A stretch of DNA of 64,000 nucleotides, taken from the NCBI RefSeq assembly GCF_009674765.1, contig NZ_WKKF01000001.1, positions 1,178,001-1,242,000 on the forward strand, written 5' to 3'. Below, piece after piece: positions 44,815-54,273 of this stretch; position 1 is the first letter of the stretch; every line of letters starts with the position of its first letter. This DNA is from Metabacillus idriensis (lineage in GTDB: Bacteria; Bacillota; Bacilli; Bacillales; Bacillaceae). The notes under the pieces are model-generated. The model was not told the origin of the DNA and made no database searches. It saw only the letters and a program-made list of their open reading frames with translations. The position numbers were made by a program, and so were the translations under genes.

Positions 44815-45894
44815 ATGGAAAAGAGGCTGACAAAATTACGTCTCGTTGCCATCTTTGCAATGTTGACACTTGTCTTAGCCGGCTGTGGTGAACCATATCT
44901 TTCCGCTCTTCAACCAGCTGGTGAAGTTGCGGATATGCAGTACTCATTAATGGTGCTGAGTACGCTCATCATGGTCATTGTAATCGCAGTCGTAACTGTG
45001 ATCTTCATTTATGTAGTTCTGAAATTCAGACAGCGCAAAGGTGAGGAAAATAAAATTCCTGAGCAAGTAGAGGGAAGTCATAAACTTGAAATCATTTGGA
45101 CTGTTATTCCTATTCTTTTACTACTTGTGTTAGCGGTTCCAGTAGTGTCTGCTACATTTGAACTTGCAGATGTGAAACCAATGGACAAAAAGGACCGCAA
45201 ACCTGAAGATGCGGTTGTAATTAATGTCAGAGCGAATCTTTACTGGTGGGAATTCGAATATCCTGATCAAGGGGTTATCACGAGCCAGGATTTAGTTGTT
45301 CCAACAGATGAAAGGGTTTACTTTAATCTGATTGCTTCTGATGTTAAGCATTCATTCTGGATTCCTTCAGCAGGAGGCAAAATGGATACAAACACAGAAA
45401 ACATAAATCAGTTCTGGCTTAATTTTGACAGCAAGCGTTCAGAAGAAGCCGGTGAATATTTTTACGGGAAGTGTGCAGAGCTCTGCGGCCCTTCACATGC
45501 ATTAATGGATTTTAAAGTAAAAACAAAATCCCGCGCAGAATTTGATCAATGGCTTGAAGAAATGAAAGGTGCAAAAGCAGTTGCATCTTCAGATTTAGCT
45601 AAACAGGGTGAAAAGTTATTCCAGGAAAAAAGCTGCATCGGCTGTCATGCTGTGACACCTGTGGATGAGCGTCCTGAACAGGCTAGAACAGCTCCAAACT
45701 TAGCTAACTTCGGAGAGCGCACCAGGGTAGCGGGCATTCTGCCTCATGATAAAGAAAATATCAGAAACTGGCTGAAAGATCCTGAACAGTACAAACCAGG
45801 AAACAAGATGACAAAAACGTATCCTGAGCTGAATGATGAGGAACTTGATGCACTTACTGAATACTTAAGCGGCTTAAAAGTCGAAACGAAGTAA
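44815..45894 (+). CDS. ctaC: Cytochrome caa3 oxidase subunit II with cytochrome c domain
   Basis: A 359-residue lipoprotein subunit. The lipobox LVLAGC places the lipid on Cys24. Two membrane helices follow, then the outside CuA domain with CAELCGPSHALM and, at the C-terminus, a cytochrome c domain with the heme motif CIGCH and a distal Met in NKMTKTYPEL. Electrons pass from cytochrome c through CuA to subunit I. ATG at 44815 with AGAGGGG upstream. Confidence 0.96.
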   Translation: MEKRLTKLRLVAIFAMLTLVLAGCGEPYLSALQPAGEVADMQYSLMVLSTLIMVIVIAVVTVIFIYVVLKFRQRKGEENKIPEQVEGSHKLEIIWTVIPILLLLVLAVPVVSATFELADVKPMDKKDRKPEDAVVINVRANLYWWEFEYPDQGVITSQDLVVPTDERVYFNLIASDVKHSFWIPSAGGKMDTNTENINQFWLNFDSKRSEEAGEYFYGKCAELCGPSHALMDFKVKTKSRAEFDQWLEEMKGAKAVASSDLAKQGEKLFQEKSCIGCHAVTPVDERPEQARTAPNLANFGERTRVAGILPHDKENIRNWLKDPEQYKPGNKMTKTYPELNDEELDALTEYLSGLKVETK

Positions 45895-45927
45895 GATGTC
45901 TCAGCAGAATAAAAGGGAGGTAACACT

Positions 45928-47799
45928 GTGAGTACGTTAACTCAGAAAAAAGGGTTCGGCGCTGTTCTTTGGGACTATTTAACAACAGTAGACCATAAAA
46001 AAATCGCCATCCTTTACCTGATTTCCGGCGGCTTCTTCTTCCTCGTAGGTGGATTAGAAGCGATGCTTATAAGAATTCAGCTCGCTGTGCCAAATAACGA
46101 TTTTATCGCAGCCGGCCTTTACAACGAGATTTTAACTATGCATGGCACGACCATGATTTTCCTTGCAGCCATGCCGCTCATATTCGGTTTTATGAATGCG
46201 GTCGTACCGATTCAGATCGGAGCTCGTGACGTTGCATTTCCATTTTTAAACTCACTCGGTTTCTGGCTGTTCTTCTTTGGAGGACTTTTCCTGAACCTGA
46301 GCTGGTTTTTAGATGGAGCGCCTGATGCAGGGTGGACGAATTACGCTTCACTTGCACTGAACTCGCCTGGCCATGGAGTAGATTTCTATTTGCTGGGACT
46401 TCAGATATCAGGATTTGGTACACTGATTGCGGGTATTAACTTCCTTGCAACGATCATTAACATGCGTGCACCTGGTATGACTTACATGCGCATGCCGTTG
46501 TTCACTTGGACAACATTTGTAGCTTCAGCACTTATCCTATTTGCTTTTCCGCCGCTTACAGTTGGTTTAGCAATTATGATGTTTGACCGTGTATTTGGCA
46601 CTGGATTCTTTGATCCGGCACTTGGAGGAAATACGATCATCTGGGAGCATTTATTCTGGATTTTCGGGCATCCTGAGGTTTACATCTTAATTCTTCCGGC
46701 TTTCGGGATTTTCTCGGATGTATTGCCGCATTTCTCGAAAAAGCGTTTATTCGGATATTCATCAATGGTATTTGCCACAGTATTAATCGGATTTTTAGGG
46801 TTCATGGTGTGGGCGCATCACATGTTCACAACGGGTCTTGGACCAATTGCTAATGCGATTTTCGCAGTAGCCACAATGGCGATTGCCGTTCCGACAGGTA
46901 TTAAAATTTTCAACTGGATGTTTACAATGTGGGGCGGAAGCATCCGCTTTACTGTGCCGATGATCTGGTCAGTTGCTTTCATTCCTACGTTCGTTATGGG
47001 CGGAGTAACAGGAATCATGCTTGCAGCTGCACCGACAGATTATCAGTATCATGATACCTATTTCGTAGTTGCCCATTTCCACTATGTTATCGTAGGCGGA
47101 GTTGTTATGGGATTATTCGCAGGCCTGCACTACTGGTGGCCGAAAATGTTCGGCAGAATGCTTGGCGAAAAACTTGGTGTTGTAACTTTTGTATTGTTCT
47201 TTACCGGCTTCCATTTAACGTTCTTTATCCAGCATTTCCTTGGATTGATGGGGATGCCGCGACGTATTTTCACTTTCCTTCCTGGACAGGGACTTGAAAC
47301 GGGGAACCTGATCAGTACGGCTGGTGCCTTCTTGATGGCTGCAGGAACAATCGTATTGATTTACAATATCGTTATTTCTTCTATTAAAGGAGAAAAAGCA
47401 GCAGGAGATGCTTGGGGAGATGGACGCAACCTGGAATGGGCTGTATCATCACCTGCACCAGAATATAACTTTAAACAAACACCGCTTGTCCGCGGTCTTG
47501 ACGCTTTGTGGGTTGAAAGAATGGAAGGAAACAAAGGCATGACTCCTGCAGAGCCGCTTGGAGACATCCATATGCCTAACGGTTCCATCCTGCCGCTGAT
47601 CATGTCATTTGGATTGTTTGTTGCAGCATTCGGATTATTGTATCATGCAGATTATGCATGGGGAGTTCCGGTTATTATTGTCGGATTCTTAATTACGCTT
47701 GGATGTATGTTCCTTCGTTCAATCATTGATGATCACGGTTATCATATTCACAAAGAAGATTTAATGAATGATGATAACGATAAGGGGGTTAAGGCATAA
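45928..47799 (+). CDS. ctaD: Cytochrome caa3 oxidase subunit I
   Basis: The 623-residue catalytic subunit holds the low-spin heme, heme a3 and CuB and pumps protons. The segments TMHGTTMIFLAAMP, IFGHPEVYILILPAFG (CuB His with the cross-linked Tyr), WAHHMFTTG and VAHFHYVIVGG are all present. It has about 14 hydrophobic segments. GTG start with AGGGAGG upstream. The stop overlaps the ctaE start. Confidence 0.97.
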   Translation: MSTLTQKKGFGAVLWDYLTTVDHKKIAILYLISGGFFFLVGGLEAMLIRIQLAVPNNDFIAAGLYNEILTMHGTTMIFLAAMPLIFGFMNAVVPIQIGARDVAFPFLNSLGFWLFFFGGLFLNLSWFLDGAPDAGWTNYASLALNSPGHGVDFYLLGLQISGFGTLIAGINFLATIINMRAPGMTYMRMPLFTWTTFVASALILFAFPPLTVGLAIMMFDRVFGTGFFDPALGGNTIIWEHLFWIFGHPEVYILILPAFGIFSDVLPHFSKKRLFGYSSMVFATVLIGFLGFMVWAHHMFTTGLGPIANAIFAVATMAIAVPTGIKIFNWMFTMWGGSIRFTVPMIWSVAFIPTFVMGGVTGIMLAAAPTDYQYHDTYFVVAHFHYVIVGGVVMGLFAGLHYWWPKMFGRMLGEKLGVVTFVLFFTGFHLTFFIQHFLGLMGMPRRIFTFLPGQGLETGNLISTAGAFLMAAGTIVLIYNIVISSIKGEKAAGDAWGDGRNLEWAVSSPAPEYNFKQTPLVRGLDALWVERMEGNKGMTPAEPLGDIHMPNGSILPLIMSFGLFVAAFGLLYHADYAWGVPVIIVGFLITLGCMFLRSIIDDHGYHIHKEDLMNDDNDKGVKA

Positions 47800-48422
47800 T
47801 GCATGTTGAGGAAAAATTAACAGCTGAAACGTTCCCTGCCTCACCTGAAAAGGCGACCCTTGAAGGCAAAAATAAATTTTTAGGCTTCTGGCTTTTCCTT
47901 GGGGGAGAGACGGTCCTGTTTGCTTCTCTGTTTGCTACGTTTTTAGCTTTAAGAGATTCAAATAACGGCGGTGCAACTACTCAGGAAATGTTTGAACTTC
48001 CGCTTGTATTTGCAGCAACAATGCTTCTTTTGACAAGTTCGCTTACAAGTGTTTATGCTATGTATCACATGAAGAACTTTCAGTTTAAAAAGATGCAGCT
48101 TTGGATGGGAATCACGGTTCTTTTAGGAGCAGGGTTCCTTGCCCTTGAAATTTACGAGTTTAATCACTATGTGCATGAATTTCATTTCACAATGACAAGC
48201 AGTGCACTTGGTTCTGCCTTTTACACGCTTGTTGGAACACACGGTGCCCACGTGGCATTCGGTCTTCTGTGGATTACGACATTGATGGTCCGCAATGCAA
48301 AAAGAGGACTCAACTTATACAACGCACCAAAATACTACGTTGCAAGTTTATACTGGCATTTCATTGACGTTGTATGGGTGTTCATTTTCACGGTTGTATA
48401 CTTAATGGGAATGGTGGGATAA
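47799..48422 (+). CDS. ctaE: Cytochrome caa3 oxidase subunit III
   Basis: A 207-residue subunit with five membrane helices. The conserved GTHGAHVAFGLLW and WHFIDVVWVFIF segments identify it. It stabilises the oxidase and its proton uptake. The ATG overlaps the ctaD stop (TAATG). Confidence 0.95.
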   Translation: MHVEEKLTAETFPASPEKATLEGKNKFLGFWLFLGGETVLFASLFATFLALRDSNNGGATTQEMFELPLVFAATMLLLTSSLTSVYAMYHMKNFQFKKMQLWMGITVLLGAGFLALEIYEFNHYVHEFHFTMTSSALGSAFYTLVGTHGAHVAFGLLWITTLMVRNAKRGLNLYNAPKYYVASLYWHFIDVVWVFIFTVVYLMGMVG

Positions 48423-48426
48423 ACTG

Positions 48427-48759
48427 ATGGCAGCTAATCAAAACTCAGGAAACCCAAAAGTAGATCTTGCATATCGCCGCAAGAAAAATAAAGAAGATAT
48501 GAAATTTCAGGTTGTTACATTTGCATTAATGATTTTCCTTACAGTCATTGCATTTGTAGCAATTGGCTATGATGGCATTGCAGAATGGTTTAAAATTCCG
48601 TTTATCCTTTTGCTTGCTGTTATACAGGTTATTTTCCAGCTTTACTACTTTATGCATATGAGCCATAAAGGCCATGAAGTGCCTGCGCTTTTCCTTTACT
48701 CAGGAATTGGTGTAGCATTTTTGACAGTACTGGCATTTGTTACAATCATTTGGTGGTAA
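48427..48759 (+). CDS. ctaF: Cytochrome caa3 oxidase subunit IV
   Basis: A 110-residue protein with three membrane helices; the basic N-terminus with AYRRKKNKEDMKFQ and the FQLYYFMHMSHKGHE segment match CtaF. It starts four bases after ctaE. Last gene of the oxidase operon before a strong terminator. Confidence 0.93.
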   Translation: MAANQNSGNPKVDLAYRRKKNKEDMKFQVVTFALMIFLTVIAFVAIGYDGIAEWFKIPFILLLAVIQVIFQLYYFMHMSHKGHEVPALFLYSGIGVAFLTVLAFVTIIWW

Positions 48760-48763
48760 TCCA

Positions 48764-48797
48764 AAAAACCGGCTGAATCCTCAGCCGGTTTTTTTTA
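48764..48797 (+). terminator. Terminator of the oxidase operon
   Basis: AAAAACCGGCTGA (48764-48776) with TCAGCCGGTTTTT (48781-48793), loop ATCC, then more Ts. Confidence 0.9.
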
Positions 48798-48911
48798 TTT
48801 GCTGAAAAGAAAAAGGCAGCAGACTGCAAATCAATTGAGCGGCAGTTTTCTGCCCGGTTCTCGAATTTCAAGTTTATTTTCCAGGGCTTTTCTAATGTCA
48901 TAGAACGTTCA

Positions 48912-48940
48912 TTGATAGCGCTTCATTGAAGGTGTATAAT
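48912..48940 (+). promoter_or_regulatory. ctaG promoter
   Basis: TTGATA (48912-48917) and TATAAT (48935-48940) are 17 bp apart, about 40 bases before the start codon. One of the best SigA matches in the window. Confidence 0.7.
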
Positions 48941-48979
48941 AGTTTGCAGGAGTTATAGCAGAAATAGGAGATGAACTCA

Positions 48980-49885
48980 TTGTTAAATTTAGAAATGTTT
49001 GGTTTTAGAGCAATGTGGAGCCCTTATTTTTTCCTGTTTGTTGCGGTCATTCTTGGCATTTATTTTCTATTAATCGGACCTCTTCGTAATCGATTTCACG
49101 ATAGCCAGCCTGTCCCGTTCAAACAGAAGGCACTTTTTGCAGGAAGCATGATTCTTTTATATGCTGTAAAAGGCAGTCCGCTGGATCTAATGGGACATTT
49201 AATGTTCAGTGCACATATGACACAAATGGCCCTTTTATATTTGCTGATACCGCCTCTGATGATCTATGGCATTCCGGTCTGGATGTGGAGAGCGATGATT
49301 TACAGACGGGGAGTGAAGCAAATCGTTTCATTTCTGTCTAAACCGCTGATAGCCTTGATAGTCTTTAATGGGGTTTTTTCAATCTATCATATTCCGCTTG
49401 TATTTGATGCTGTGAAAACAGATCATGTCCTGCATGCATCAGTAACGATTTTAATTTTCATTACTGCGATGCTGATGTGGTGGCCTTTGCTGAATGAATT
49501 GCCTGAATGGAGGGAGCTTGGCGGAATTAAGAAGATCGGATACATATTCGCCAATGGAATGCTGCTCACGCCAGCTTGTGCTCTCATCATATTTGCTGAT
49601 ACTTCGCTTTATTCTACGTATTCAGATCCAAGCGCATGGGCCAGCGCCCTTGAACTCTGCGTCCCGGCAAGCATGCTGTCAGGTCTGAATTTGACTGGCC
49701 CGGAAATGTTCAATACATTGCCTCTTGTAGAAGATCAGCAGCTTGGAGGCATCATGATGAAAATTATTCAGGAATTTGTTTATGGAACTCTTCTTGGGAT
49801 TATTTTCTTCAAATGGGCCCGTCAGGAGAGAGAGCGTGATGGTCTTGAGGAAAGAAAAAGATTTACTCCGCAGCCGATAAAGTAA
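48980..49885 (+). CDS. ctaG: Cytochrome oxidase assembly protein CtaG (caa3-type)
   Basis: A 301-residue membrane protein with about seven helices, needed in B. subtilis for active caa3 oxidase and probably involved in copper delivery. AGGAGATGA selects the TTG at 48980, giving MLNLEMFGFRAMWSPYF; the ATG at 48971 lies inside the ribosome site. Conserved His and Met residues in HLMFSAHMTQM and HIPLVFDAVKTDHVLH may bind copper. Separate transcript from the oxidase operon. Confidence 0.92.
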   Translation: MLNLEMFGFRAMWSPYFFLFVAVILGIYFLLIGPLRNRFHDSQPVPFKQKALFAGSMILLYAVKGSPLDLMGHLMFSAHMTQMALLYLLIPPLMIYGIPVWMWRAMIYRRGVKQIVSFLSKPLIALIVFNGVFSIYHIPLVFDAVKTDHVLHASVTILIFITAMLMWWPLLNELPEWRELGGIKKIGYIFANGMLLTPACALIIFADTSLYSTYSDPSAWASALELCVPASMLSGLNLTGPEMFNTLPLVEDQQLGGIMMKIIQEFVYGTLLGIIFFKWARQERERDGLEERKRFTPQPIK

Positions 49886-49943
49886 CTTCCGCTCTAATTT
49901 TCTGCTTATCAATCTATAATTTTTATTTTTAGGAGCTGCAAAA

Positions 49944-50405
49944 ATGAATGTACCTATTTTACCTACTATTAGTACAGCCTTTATTGTTTTAAGTGCAGTT
50001 TCTGTTGCTGTTGGCTGGTATTTAATTAAGCAGCGCAAAATAGAAGCCCATCAGAAGGCGATGCTTACCGCAGCTGTTTTTGCGGTTATCTTCTTTATAG
50101 TGTATGCCTCGAGAACTGTCTTTGTAGGGAACACTGCATTCGGCGGACCAGACAACATTAAAGTCTATTATACTGTTTTCCTGATTTTTCATATTACTCT
50201 AGCTACAATAGGCGCAGTATTTGGAATCATCACCTTGATTTCAGGCTATAAAAACAATCTGTCAAAGCACAGAAAATCAGGTCCGGTTACAAGCATTATT
50301 TGGTTTTTTACCGCCATTACCGGTGTGGCTGTCTATTATCTGCTGTATATTCAGTATAAAGGCGGAGAAACGACCTCTGTATTCAAAGCGATTTTAGGGT
50401 TTTAG
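49944..50405 (+). CDS. ctaM: DUF420 membrane protein (CtaM/YozB-like)
   Basis: A 153-residue protein with four helices and several conserved His, such as KIEAHQKAML and LIFHITLATIG, as in the DUF420 family. The Staphylococcus member CtaM is needed for a working heme-copper oxidase, and B. subtilis YozB belongs to the same family. TTTAGGAG precedes the ATG. Location after ctaG supports an assembly role. Confidence 0.85.
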   Translation: MNVPILPTISTAFIVLSAVSVAVGWYLIKQRKIEAHQKAMLTAAVFAVIFFIVYASRTVFVGNTAFGGPDNIKVYYTVFLIFHITLATIGAVFGIITLISGYKNNLSKHRKSGPVTSIIWFFTAITGVAVYYLLYIQYKGGETTSVFKAILGF

Positions 50406-50416
50406 TGAGACACGAA

Positions 50417-50455
50417 AGGTGTTATGGAATGGATCATTCTATAACATCTTTTTTG
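50417..50455 (+). terminator. Terminator after the DUF420 gene
   Basis: A 15-bp stem, AGGTGTTATGGAATG (50417-50431) with CATTCTATAACATCT (50435-50449), has two G-U pairs and a 3-base loop, then a T-run. Confidence 0.85.
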
Positions 50456-50540
50456 TTTCTTTTTTTCTTTAAGTATAGGACGCACAGAATGGCCATAAAA
50501 TGAAAGTATCAGACGGTTTACGAAAGGGAGTGACTGTAAG

Positions 50541-51050
50541 ATGATTGAAATTGTAACAGATCGGCTGCTGATTATCCCGTGTTCATTAGATATTGCAAAA
50601 TCTTTAGTCTTTCACAGAAAAGAACTGGAAAGCCGCTCCCCGATCGGAATACCTGTTACTTGGCCTTCAACAGCCGTCAAAGGAATGCTCCCACTCTATA
50701 TAGAAAGACTGGAGAGGAATGAAAAAGAATACGGCTGGGGACTTTGGCTCATTATTTTATATCAAGAAAAGAGAATTGTAGGAGACTTATTTCTGCAGGG
50801 CATGCCGGATGAGCATGGCTGTGTGGAACTATGCTACAACATCCACGAGGCCGAAGATGAAGAAAGTTTAACATTTGAAGCGATTGAAGCTGTCATTGAA
50901 TGGCTGACAAGTGAAAAATCGGTCATTCAAATCAGTATGGAATGCATCGATCATAATAAAAAATCCATTCGCCTATTTGAAAAACTCGGTATGATCTGCA
51001 CAAAAAAAGAGGACGTTTTTTTATCCTGGGAACTCAAAAAGAAAGCCTAG
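50541..51050 (+). CDS. GNAT-family N-acetyltransferase (RimJ/RimL-like)
   Basis: A 169-residue protein with an N-terminal TDRLLIIPCSLDIA typical of RimJ/RimL-like acetyltransferases and a C-terminal NKKSIRLFEKLGM motif. The acetyl-CoA loop is less standard than in other members. Target unknown. AAAGGGAGTGA precedes the ATG. The Eis-like gene begins 16 bases after it. Confidence 0.82.
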   Translation: MIEIVTDRLLIIPCSLDIAKSLVFHRKELESRSPIGIPVTWPSTAVKGMLPLYIERLERNEKEYGWGLWLIILYQEKRIVGDLFLQGMPDEHGCVELCYNIHEAEDEESLTFEAIEAVIEWLTSEKSVIQISMECIDHNKKSIRLFEKLGMICTKKEDVFLSWELKKKA

Positions 51051-51066
51051 ATGAGAGGAATACCAT

Positions 51067-52227
51067 ATGATTCGTAGAGCAGAAAAGGGTGATTATGAAG
51101 AGGTTGCCCTTTTATCACAATACTCATTAAAGAACGAATTTACAAAAACAAACCGCTTCCAGAGTGAGTGTATACTTGGTGACTTTGAATGTGAGAAGCT
51201 GATTGCTAAAGTACACATCCTGGATCAAAACATCTATTTTTCTGGTGGAAAAGTGAAGATGGGAGGACTGTCATCTATTTGTGTGTTGCCGGAAAAGCGG
51301 CGCAAGCATGATATGGACAAGCTTTTATTTGAAGCTTTAGTATGGATGAAACACCGCGGCTATTCCATTTCATATCTGCATCCTTACTCCATACCTTATT
51401 ACAGAAAATTCGGCTGGGAACTCATTTCAAATGAAAAGCAGTGGACGATAAGGAAAGAAGATCTTCCTCTTCGGTCGTTTAGCGGGAGCTGTAATGTCAA
51501 AGAGCTCAGCGGAATTCTTGCTTTGCCGTTTCTGCAAGTAGTTTATGATTGTTTCAGCAAAGAGAATAATGGTTTGTTAGTCAGATCGGAAGAATGGTGG
51601 AAAAAAGAGATATTAAATGAAAATCATTTTGTTTTTGTTCACTTCCTTAAGGATGGGAGTGCAGATGGATACTTGATTTGCAGGCTCGAAAACCAAAAGC
51701 TGTATATCGATGAATGCATAGCCCTCAATGACACAGCAAAAAAATCACTTTGGACTTTTCTCTGCCAGAGAGGATTGAAATTTGAAGAACTGATTTGGCG
51801 TACATATGAACAAGATCATTTTTCGTTTTTATTGAAAAACCCTTTTATTCTTTCAAAGGTTAAACCTTCCATTATGGGGAGAATCATTGATGTCAAATTT
51901 TTTTTAGAGCAATATATGGTAGCCCCTGCCGAAAAGGCGCTTTTTCTGCACATCCATGATTCCTTTGCAGACTGGAACAACGGAACTTATCTTATAAAAA
52001 AAGGAGAGATCACTCACTTTCAGAAGGCATCTCAAGGAAGTGCCTGTTCTCATCCTCCAAAACGCGGTCTGCAGATGGATGTATCCGTTTTAACCGCTGT
52101 TTTTTTCAGGTATATGAAAGCTGCCTCTCTCTATGAAGCAGGTCTGATCCAGGGACCGAAAGCTGATCTTGATTTACTGAAGCAAATGATTCACTCGAAA
52201 AAATCGATTTTCATGGATCGCATTTAA
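51067..52227 (+). CDS. Eis-like multi-domain N-acetyltransferase
   Basis: A 386-residue protein of the Eis group with two GNAT-like lobes and a C-terminal sterol-carrier-like domain. The N-terminal MIRRAEKGDYEEV, the acetyl-CoA loop around SSICVLPEKRRKHDMDK, and SYLHPYSIPYYRKFGWE are typical. Eis of Mycobacterium acetylates aminoglycosides and a host protein; the role of Bacillus relatives is unknown. AGAGGAATACCAT leads to the ATG. A strong terminator follows. Confidence 0.85.
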   Translation: MIRRAEKGDYEEVALLSQYSLKNEFTKTNRFQSECILGDFECEKLIAKVHILDQNIYFSGGKVKMGGLSSICVLPEKRRKHDMDKLLFEALVWMKHRGYSISYLHPYSIPYYRKFGWELISNEKQWTIRKEDLPLRSFSGSCNVKELSGILALPFLQVVYDCFSKENNGLLVRSEEWWKKEILNENHFVFVHFLKDGSADGYLICRLENQKLYIDECIALNDTAKKSLWTFLCQRGLKFEELIWRTYEQDHFSFLLKNPFILSKVKPSIMGRIIDVKFFLEQYMVAPAEKALFLHIHDSFADWNNGTYLIKKGEITHFQKASQGSACSHPPKRGLQMDVSVLTAVFFRYMKAASLYEAGLIQGPKADLDLLKQMIHSKKSIFMDRI

Positions 52228-52260
52228 AAAGGGCTGAACGATAAGCGTTCAGCCCTTTCA
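52228..52260 (+). terminator. Terminator of the acetyltransferase pair
   Basis: A perfect 13-bp stem, AAAGGGCTGAACG (52228-52240) with CGTTCAGCCCTTT (52246-52258). Confidence 0.85.
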
Positions 52261-52274
52261 TTTCGTTGAAAAAT

Positions 52275-52496
52275 GGGCTCTTTTCGTAACCATTTTTGCT
52301 TTTAAACTAAATGTTAAAAACTTTAAGTGGATTGTGGCGGATAAACTTGACTCCTGCGGGAAAATAGAGGGAAATGGGAGACCCCACAGGCAAAGCCGAG
52401 GAGGCTCCCACCCGGACCGCGGAAAGCAAGTGACTGGAGCGGAAAGGAACGGACAACATTTAAAATCAAATACAACAATTTATGCGAAAACAGCCT
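52275..52496 (+). repeat. Family B dispersed repeat, copy 2 (MITE-like)
   Basis: This is the best-preserved copy. It runs from GGGCTCTTTTCGTAAC at the left to TTATGCGAAAACAGCC at the right; these ends are imperfect inverted repeats. Inside are the GACTCCTGCGGGA, GAGACCCCACAGGC, GCCGAGGAGGCTCCCA and CCGCGGAAAGCAAG blocks shared with copy 1. It encodes no transposase. It fills the gap between the Eis-like and AI-2E genes. Confidence 0.7.
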
Positions 52497-53554
52497 TAAA
52501 ATTTAAAATTAAAACGGATTATGCCCGCTTCTCTTGCGGAATTATACACAATTAAAATCATTGGGCCAATGAAAAAACCAAGGACACCAAACAGCTTTAA
52601 CCCAAGATACATCGAGATGAGCGTCGCGAGAGGAGATAATCCAATATGGCTGCCCATTACTTTAGGTTCTATGGTTCGTCTGATAATCAGAAGAACAGCT
52701 GTCAGAATTCCAAGCTTAGTCGCAAGTACTGGATCGCCTGAAATGAGATGATAAAGGGTCCAGGGGCCCATTATAATGATAGATCCTATGATAGGAATCA
52801 CATCAATAATCCAGATGATAATGGACATAACAAGCGCAATTTCGGGGGCTATCAGCAGCAGCCCGATAAAGGATGCAACGAAAATAATAATGCTTACTAA
52901 GAACTGTGCTTTTGCAAAGCCGAAAATGACATAAGACATGCGAGTAATCATAAAGTTCACTTTTTGAGCAGTATTTTCCGTCATATGTCCATACATTCGG
53001 AATTTCAGGTTTGGCAGCTCGAGCATAAACAGGAATAAGGCAATCAAGTAAACCAGCATGTTTACCATATAATTAGGAATGTTTGTAAATATGCTTTTGA
53101 CATTGTCTATATTTACAGAGCTTGCAAGATCGGCTTTTGTTTTTTCGAGAAATTCTTCTACCTGATTGCTGATTTCATTTACAAACTCCGGCGGAAGATC
53201 TTTTGCTGAGTTTGTAATCCGTTTTTCAATATTGTTCCAGGCAATCGTAATTTCGTTTATGTAACTTGGTGCATTTTCAATTGTCCTAATGGCTTCTCCT
53301 ACTACTTTAGTTGTAATAAAGTAACCGCTGATGGTAATGGTGAACAGAAAGATCAAAAAAGTCACCAGCACAGCCATTTTCCGTTTCAGCTTTATACGGT
53401 TTTGGAAAAGCTTTACGAGAGGTTCCAATAATAACGCAGTAATAAATGCCATAATCAAGGGAATCGATATGGGCAGAAGAAAATAGATAATCAGCCCAAT
53501 CACAATAACAGATAGAATAATGAGGAAATTTCGCTTATTAAGTATAGTAGACAA
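52496..53554 (-). CDS. AI-2E family membrane protein (YtvI-like)
   Basis: A 352-residue membrane protein with about eight helices, of the AI-2E transporter/permease superfamily. The VIFGFAKAQFLVSII and IIWIIDVIPIIGSIIIMGP segments are typical, and the large loop between helices 2 and 4 is charged. Members include sporulation protein YtvI and sodium/proton antiporters, so transport of AI-2 should not be assumed. TTG start with AAAGGAG upstream on the minus strand. Its 3' end touches the family B repeat. Not in this place in B. subtilis. Confidence 0.85.
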   Translation of the reverse strand: MSTILNKRNFLIILSVIVIGLIIYFLLPISIPLIMAFITALLLEPLVKLFQNRIKLKRKMAVLVTFLIFLFTITISGYFITTKVVGEAIRTIENAPSYINEITIAWNNIEKRITNSAKDLPPEFVNEISNQVEEFLEKTKADLASSVNIDNVKSIFTNIPNYMVNMLVYLIALFLFMLELPNLKFRMYGHMTENTAQKVNFMITRMSYVIFGFAKAQFLVSIIIFVASFIGLLLIAPEIALVMSIIIWIIDVIPIIGSIIIMGPWTLYHLISGDPVLATKLGILTAVLLIIRRTIEPKVMGSHIGLSPLATLISMYLGLKLFGVLGFFIGPMILIVYNSAREAGIIRFNFKF

Positions 53555-53686
53555 TCCCTTGCTCCTTTCAATGGTTCTCCTTAAATTATAGTACGAAAGT
53601 ACGGTGTGCAGATAGGTTTTTTAAAATTTTATGAAAATATCATTCTTAGTATGAGGCGTATGAAGGGATTTAATAAAAGGATCAAA

Positions 53687-53716
53687 TAAAAAAGCAAAAG
53701 CAGTTTATGCTTTTGC
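53687..53716 (-). terminator. Terminator of the YugN-like gene
   Basis: GCAAAAGC (53694-53701) and GCTTTTGC (53709-53716); on the minus strand a T-run follows. Confidence 0.75.
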
Positions 53717-53726
53717 GTGAAAATCT

Positions 53727-54083
53727 TTATACAATGCGGCCGACTTCTTCTTTTAGCTGTTTAAGCAGCTTCTGGCTTGTGCTTAAAACGGCATTTGGAA
53801 ACGTTTCGCCTTCGCCGTATTCTACTCCGTGCGGATAATAGTGCTTGCCGAGAAGAGGTGTCATTAATTTAACAACTGCATGCTTTGCGCCAATATCGCC
53901 TTCAACTGCATATCCAGGGATGCGCAGATAAAACGTTTCACCTTTGTTTTCGAATTTACGATCATATGTAACACGTTCATAATCCCATTGACCAGCCCGG
54001 ACGATGCCAAGCTCATCCATAATTTCATCAAGTCTTGCTAATTCTACTGTTAAACCATCCAGTCCAGTGTTTTCCAATTTCAT
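53727..54083 (-). CDS. ylbA: YugN-like protein (YlbA)
   Basis: A 118-residue soluble protein of the YugN-like family, with IMDELGIVRAGQWDYERVTY and a conserved HYYPHGVEYGEGE. Function unknown. AGGAGGG on the minus strand precedes the ATG. Order before the CBS gene matches ylbA-ylbB in B. subtilis. Confidence 0.88.
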   Translation of the reverse strand: MKLENTGLDGLTVELARLDEIMDELGIVRAGQWDYERVTYDRKFENKGETFYLRIPGYAVEGDIGAKHAVVKLMTPLLGKHYYPHGVEYGEGETFPNAVLSTSQKLLKQLKEEVGRIV

Positions 54084-54273
54084 ATGTATTCCCTCCTAAA
54101 ACCTTATAACGGCATTTTCATTAGTAAAGCGCTTTAATGAACTCCACTTCAATCATAGTACGAATGCATGGAACTTTCAATCTTTACCTGATAATTTACA
54201 TCTTTATCTTTTTTTAGGCCAAACTATTTTAGCAGAATGATGAATTTTTATTTACTTTCAAGGAGGTTTTTTT

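Noticed and set aside
52496-53554. Quorum-sensing AI-2 exporter
   Set aside because: The family name is broad and includes YtvI and antiporters. No lsr or luxS gene is nearby.
54120-54140. AAAGCGCTTT palindrome before ylbB as a cre site
   Set aside because: It needs three mismatches from the cre consensus outside the core, so it is not better than chance.
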